Part shown: positions 58,458 through 64,000 of the stretch, in pieces
Layout of the letters: each line of letters starts with the position of its first letter
How positions within the stretch are numbered: position 1 is the stretch's first letter
The notes under the pieces: model-generated
What the model was told of the DNA's origin: nothing
The model's database searches: none
The model's input: only the letters and a program-made list of their open reading frames with translations
Source of the DNA: Holothuria scabra
Lineage: Eukaryota; Echinodermata; Holothuroidea; Aspidochirotida; Holothuriidae
Reading direction: 5' to 3'
NCBI GenBank assembly: GCA_037179385.1
Contig: CM074180.1
Coordinates: 28,687,455 to 28,751,454 of the forward strand
DNA length: 64,000 nt
Made by a program: the position numbers and the translations under genes

Positions 58458-59013
58458 GTGTACCTCAAGTAAAAAAAATTCAAAAATATATATTAAAAAG
58501 CATGGAAAATGAATTTTAACAGTTTAACACCCATTTTCATATGACATTCCTAAGCTGAGTTATAAAATGTTGAAATTTATTCACTTAAAATGAATTACTC
58601 CATTGCACAGGAATTTGTGACTTTCTTGTTGTACAACTCGCATCACCTGCCTTGTTTCCCTTCAAATTTAAAGATGTTATTAAGACCTTGAACACTTTCC
58701 TGTTTGCTTGCATCGCATGTTGCACAGAGGGAGCTAAATTAATTATATCACCCCATAAGAGTAAGGGTGCTATTACACTTTGGTACAAGGTACAGTAACT
58801 TTCAGAAAAACAAAGAATTACAAATATTTTAGTTTGAGTAGTACAACGATATCACAAATTATTGTGCATTGTACCATTTTAATTTGAGTGAATAAACTGC
58901 AAGATTTTATATCTCTGCCAAAGAATGTTCCATGATGATTGGTGTTGGACCGTTAGAATTCATTTTTTCATGCTGTTACATATATATTTTGTAATTTTTT
59001 GACTTGAGGTGCC
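58458..59013. mobile_element. TIR element family B, copy 3
   Basis: The left end is GTGTACCTCAAGTAAAAAAA and the right end TTTTTGACTTGAGGTGCCC. About 556 bp. Shared interior with copies 1 and 2 includes TTTTATATCTC, AGAATGT and a TATATATTTT near the right end. TTAA lies close outside both ends. No coding capacity. Confidence 0.75.
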
Positions 59014-62000
59014 CTTTAATTAGCACATTACTCTTTGTATATTTTGAAAGGAGACCCAGAAAAAAAGGTTGGCATATACAGCACTTTTAACAGGATGTAA
59101 CAGTTTGAGATCTATTAGATTCCATTTATGGTATGGCCAATTCAACAAAGTAGGCCAGGAGACTTTCTACTACTTTTTGAGCTAAAAATATAACCCAAAA
59201 ATATCGTGCATTCAACAAATATTAAGCACCAAAAACGAGGTGAGCATTAAATAAGGCACAGTCAAGAATTCAGTCGTCTAAACCTTAATTCTTGGAGAGT
59301 ACATTCCATCAATGCATTATGTAAACAGGTTCACTTCAAACCAGGTAAGTAATTCGCATAAGTACAAAGGACTGGGTACTTTTTTTAAAAGAAGAATGAT
59401 GACTTGACAAAATAAAGGTGGAGATCATTTCACCCAGGGTATCCAAGGGTTTTATTTAAATCTGAAATATTACCTTTAGGAATGGATGGAATCAAAATGA
59501 CTTGAACTGATGAAATATTTGAAAAGCAACTGACCTGATAAAAATGGCTTTGCAAAGCACACCCTCTGAACCCTGAATAATTTAGTGTACAATGAGACTC
59601 AAAAATCCTTGGTCAGGGTAAATTCAATGTCATTCATACACACTATAGGCAGACTTTCATTGTGCACATGTAACAAATGGGCTGAGGCCTAAAAACATGC
59701 TTTTCGTGAAAACTTACTAAAGTGTTTAGATTATTTATTCTGCTATTTGGAATTTTGCATTCACTATTGATTAACCATGGTAACCTTAGAAAATTTTACA
59801 AATCCTGTGCTTTGTAAAGGAAATATAATGCATATAAATCAAATGCTGATTGAGGTAATGCATTCTAAGCAACTGCACTATCAATCAAAAATGAACTGCA
59901 CAATGCTTCCTAATGAGTTCATCCTCTTTTTCAAACTGCTAATACTACGAGTACCCCTTTCTTCTGTAAACTTTTACTCTTCTTGTGTACTTTCTGAGAC
60001 TCCTTTGAAACTTGGTTGATACCTTTACATCTATGTTCCAAGAAGCTTTATAGAAACATACCAACAGAGGGTAAAAATGTTTCTTTAGTCAAAGATACCA
60101 TCTTCAAAGTCTTAAACCCCTTGAAGATCTTTTTTATATCCAGAAAGTCATTATTCTTGTAGAAGTAGAATGAACAGTTGTCCATGTTGGAAATGATCTT
60201 GCTTTGCTCCGAGTCATCAAAACCAATTTCAGTGAAACAAAGTACTGGCTTCAAACAGTGAACAGTACTGTTTGTACAGGTTCTTCAGTAAAGTGATACA
60301 TAGTTCTTTGGTACCATGATAATAAAGTGAAGTGGACAAACCATAGTTTAAGCCAACACTAAAATACACAATCCTTCATTTATTTTGCCAGTTCAGATCT
60401 ATAAACAAGGACATACATTTCTGTTTGAGAAACCAAAATGTCTGTTTTTCATGTTTAAATGCTCACACATCAAACAGACACTACCCAGTTCCTACACATC
60501 TGCTTTAGCACCTTCTTAGAGTGTGGTGCCATGGATGGTGAGGCAAATGCAGTATCTGACATCTTAGAATCACCTTGACCAACTGAAGGAAGAATTCATA
60601 ATAACATAGAAGAAACCAAAGTATTATAACCCTTCATGAAAACTTCTGCAACATTGTATTACAAAATATAAGTTTTGTACATGTACACAAGCTACAAAAG
60701 AATAATGATTTCAGAGAAAGTGGAAAGACAAGCAGTCTTCCAGATTCCTGGAGTGCAACTACTGGTCAGGTCATACAGAAGAACACCTTACATGCCATTG
60801 TCAGGGTTTCTACACTTTTTGGTGAATGAAATTAAAGACTTTTTCATGACTTTTTCCATAGTTTTTCCAAATTAAAATTATCATCTATGGTCCATACTGA
60901 AGTTAACAAATATGCACACCCACAATGGGGCATATAGGCCTTGTAACCATATTCTACACGTAGGCCTAAATTTATATACTGTCCCACGTGAATAACTTCG
61001 GTCTCATGACTTGGTCATGTGTGGTGAGTAGTCTGTCCCACACTTAATCATCCATAATATGCACATGAAAAACCGTTATGACCTGCCCTACCACTGGCAG
61101 GTCGGCGGCGCTACAAAACCTAGCAAGTTCCTTCATGGTTGGCCCCCTGTTTGCTGAGTGTTGTAGAAAATGCTCACAGTATTTCCTGCATTGCGTAAGA
61201 GGCGACAAAAGGGAAAACATGCTTGGACATGGGCCACGCTTGGAGGTCAATTTGAGATTTGAACTTTTTGCTGAGTTAGTGACTGAAACTGGGCTATATA
61301 ACACATCATCATGGTGTGTTGCTAAATCTCATCAAAATTATATCTAGGTAGGCCAAATAAAATAACCCCAAACCAATTAAAATGATGTTTTGACTATGTA
61401 TGACAATCTGTTTTGTCATCTCCACTTGTTATTCTGTTGTTCTTAGAAAGCTACAATGTGGATTTCATACAATGGGCCTTAGACCACCCATATATGGGAC
61501 TTTGGCCTCAAACTTCCAGAACAAATAATTAGGTCACTAATCAATATCATTATGACAGGTGGTCAACTGCTTAACTCTGACTGAACAAGGGTCAACCCTC
61601 AGAATGTTGTCCAAAATCTGTGTCTACAATCCCTTTGAGTCCTTTAAAAGTTTAATTCAACAATACCTGTGGGCTTACTCACTATGCTGTGTAGATGTTT
61701 CAGTCTCAAGGTAGCTTTGATCAAATTTAAATGTGAATGCCTCCAAAATTATGTGAATGACATAATATAGTTTTAACACATGTGTAAAATACTTTAAAAC
61801 TAATCCCTGTTTAATGGTTTGGAAAAATTTTCTTGCATAATTTCTCTGTATAATACTTTTTTCTTCAGTGTAAGTTGCAAGGCTCCTATCCTACCCTAAC
61901 AAACTTGTACATATACGTATGGAGATGTATCAAACCTAGCCTAATCTTGTGATTCAAAGTAAAACACTGAGGGCCAGTTGGGACAGTTCTGGTCAAAATA

Positions 62001-62384
62001 GGGCTTTGAAGGTGCAGCAGAGCTGTGTACTATGGACATTGATACATAACTTGAAGTTACGTACTGAGTGTAAGGCCAAATTCTGTTGAGCTGATGAAGT
62101 TGGGCATTCACGGCAGATTCTTTCCTCTGCAGTACTGATAATAACAACTTTGGCCATGCTTCCCTACAGAAAAAATGAGACGCTGGGAATTCATGCTTCG
62201 TAAGCTCAATACAAGGATGTAAAATTACAGACTGTTAAATTTTCCATACCAAAACAGCAATTTTCACGACCAAACACACAATTTTTAAGACTTTTCCGAC
62301 CATAAAAAAATTCCAAACTTTTTCCCAGTATTTTCCCTTTTCCCAACTGCCTAGTTACCCTGCATTGTGTTTTGTGCTTGGCAT

Positions 62385-62482
62385 AGGCAATGATGTAGAA
62401 GCGAAAACCCAGTGGGCTACACCTGGAGAGAAGGATGTGGCAAGCCTGTCTCAAAAACAATGGGTTAGAAAGTGAGCCATAA
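62385..62482 (+). mobile_element. SINE fragment, diverged
   Basis: Contains AAACCCAGTGGGCTACACCT, GATGTGGCAAGCCTGTCTC and AATGGGTTAGAAAGTGAGCC, in the order of the SINE 3' body. More diverged than the other fragments. Confidence 0.55.
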
Positions 62483-63772
62483 TAAGTCATCTGACTGATT
62501 AACTAATGGAAATCGTGACATACTTAGTACCTTTCAATAAAGTTACTATCATTCTGAACCATAAATAACAGTAAGCACTCACAACTTATATGCATATGAA
62601 TTTACACACATATCTGATATCAGAAGGTCATCATTTTCACTGTGAAATGCCATGAAATAATTTTGCTAGTTTGCAAAATTGACAAATTGTAATATAGGGT
62701 TTTTAAAACAGAACCTCCCATGAACACTATGTAGAAGTTGGCTGTAGGGGATTTCAAATTAACTATAATAATTTCAAAATGCCATGATCAGCTGTTGCAT
62801 CCATCAAAACACACAGTCACAAAACAAGTTTCTGTGGCAAAGTGCATTTACAGGAATATGCATTCAACTTCCCAATCTAGATAAGCACTACTTGAACCAC
62901 AAAAAACTAAGTGCTGTACTATTAATACAATCTCTTGAACTGTTTGTCCTTATTATCCTTGACTTCAAGCCTAAAAGGAAAACTCATAAAGCGGTTTCTG
63001 AAACCGTTTTGCACTCTTGACTTTTTTGTGTCATTGCTATGTCACGAACAACTTCACTTGCGTAAGTTGCCCTTTGTAAAATTACTTTATAAATTTTTTC
63101 ATGCAAGACAAGGTCAAAGATTTTGAATGGATGAGACATATCTGAATAGTTAGTCACACAATATGCATATATTACAAACATAATAGTATCCCACTGCAAC
63201 TTATACTGTAAGCAGGTCTCTATGGCCTCAGCTTGTCAACTGTATTTCTGAGGATGGATAGTCCTTTTAGAATTCTGACATATAAACTTATCTAAAAATG
63301 AGTTCTGTTGTTGTCAAAATATAGATCAGTACTTCACAAACTCATGTTTTTTCTATCGTAATTAAACAATGTATATAAACAATCAAAACAAATATTAAAA
63401 AGTGATTGACAGATTATTTACCTCAATGTATCATGAATCATTTCCTGACATGGTTGGATCAGCATATAAACTAAAGCTGAGTGTAGTATGTCAGATATGT
63501 AACCTTCCAGACAGGAGTAACATATATACACCTCTCTGGTGTAAACACCAGGGGATAATTTCATTTAATACATTCATGGGCCTCATATGGAGTTATTTCT
63601 TAACTGATGATTTCATAGTTTCAATATTCAAAGTGTTTTGCAAGTATTCTCACTTAAACACTGTAGAGTTTCCTTCTTAATTGAGTAGTCACATGGAATG
63701 GTAATGGTTTTTTGTTGAATATTTATGATCTGCATTAATCCTTATTTTTCAAAACTCATGTGTGTTGGATCA

Positions 63773-64000
63773 TTAAAGGCCCAGTTCTCTCACCCCAAAC
63801 AGTAATTCTCCTAACCTTACTTAAGCCCCTCCCACAACTGTCTGAAATTCATCCTCATCCAGATACAATCTCAGTTTATTGCTTCTATGTGAGTATAGAA
63901 AAACTCAATTTATATAATCAAAACACTCTCAGTACCATTCATGCTGTGTAATATAAGCTTTGGTACTCTACATTGTTTGAATTACCTGTCAGTCAAAGAG
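63773..64000. mobile_element. TIR element family C, copy 2 (cut by window end)
   Basis: Begins TTAAAGGCCCAGTTCTCTCA and reads as the reverse complement of 48626-48930 up to the window edge, where GTCAGTCAAAGAG matches the region of CTCTTTGATTGACAG. About 70 bp are expected beyond the window. Confidence 0.78.

Larger units (their letters stand above)
54047..64000. other. Upstream region of SAMD4
   Basis: About 10 kb with no recognisable coding exon on either strand. It contains two piggyBac-like MITEs, two family B elements, one SINE fragment and one family C element. Upstream non-coding exons and the promoter of SAMD4 may lie here or beyond the window; none can be placed from sequence. The stretches 55300-56590 and 59030-62380 hold nothing I can support. 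Confidence 0.6.

Noticed and set aside
1..64000. CRISPR arrays, operons or prokaryotic features
   Set aside because: Intron-split animal genes, SINEs and hAT-like elements show this is eukaryotic nuclear DNA; no regularly spaced direct repeats were seen.

Overview
This is a eukaryotic, animal nuclear window: AT-rich, CpG-poor DNA holding two intron-split genes in convergent orientation and many interspersed repeats. All exon boundaries below were read by eye from splice motifs and reading-frame phase, and homology was judged from remembered family features, not a search. The host looks like an invertebrate, possibly an invertebrate deuterostome such as an echinoderm. That guess rests on one SAMD4-type gene with vertebrate-like domain order and on frequent TAGGCCTA-type words, and it is weak.

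Positions 339-19347 (+) carry a five-exon CGRRF1 orthologue of 447 predicted residues: an N-terminal membrane segment, the family's conserved CYWG and PRS(K/R)YP blocks, a long Ser/Thr/Asn/Gln-rich linker, and a C-terminal RING finger of the membrane E3 ubiquitin-ligase type. All phases across the four introns agree.

Positions 29956-53897 (-) carry a SAMD4/Smaug orthologue in ten coding exons, 655 predicted residues. It has the Smaug N-terminal region, an RNA-binding SAM domain split over two exons, a PHAT-like region and the conserved C-terminal tail. Every intron is GT-AG and every phase closes, so the model is strong. A probable 5'UTR extension to 54046 contains two tiny upstream ORFs. The 10.6 kb between the two stop codons must hold both 3'UTRs. 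In the human genome CGRRF1 and SAMD4A are also neighbours (14q22), so this is probably ancient microsynteny, with one gene inverted.

Introns and the 54-64 kb flank are full of non-autonomous mobile elements. Three hAT-like elements have perfect 8-bp target duplications (1654-2575, 8888-9614, 50071-51374). Two near-identical 251-bp piggyBac-like MITEs sit between TTAA sites (54674-54924, 55028-55278). One tRNA-derived SINE is complete with its target duplication (8524-8760), and four fragments of it occur elsewhere. Several further families with inverted termini recur within the window, some with nested insertions. I see no transposase gene, tRNA gene, rRNA gene or CRISPR array. I found no new molecular system; the most notable items are the conserved gene pair and the well-delimited element families.
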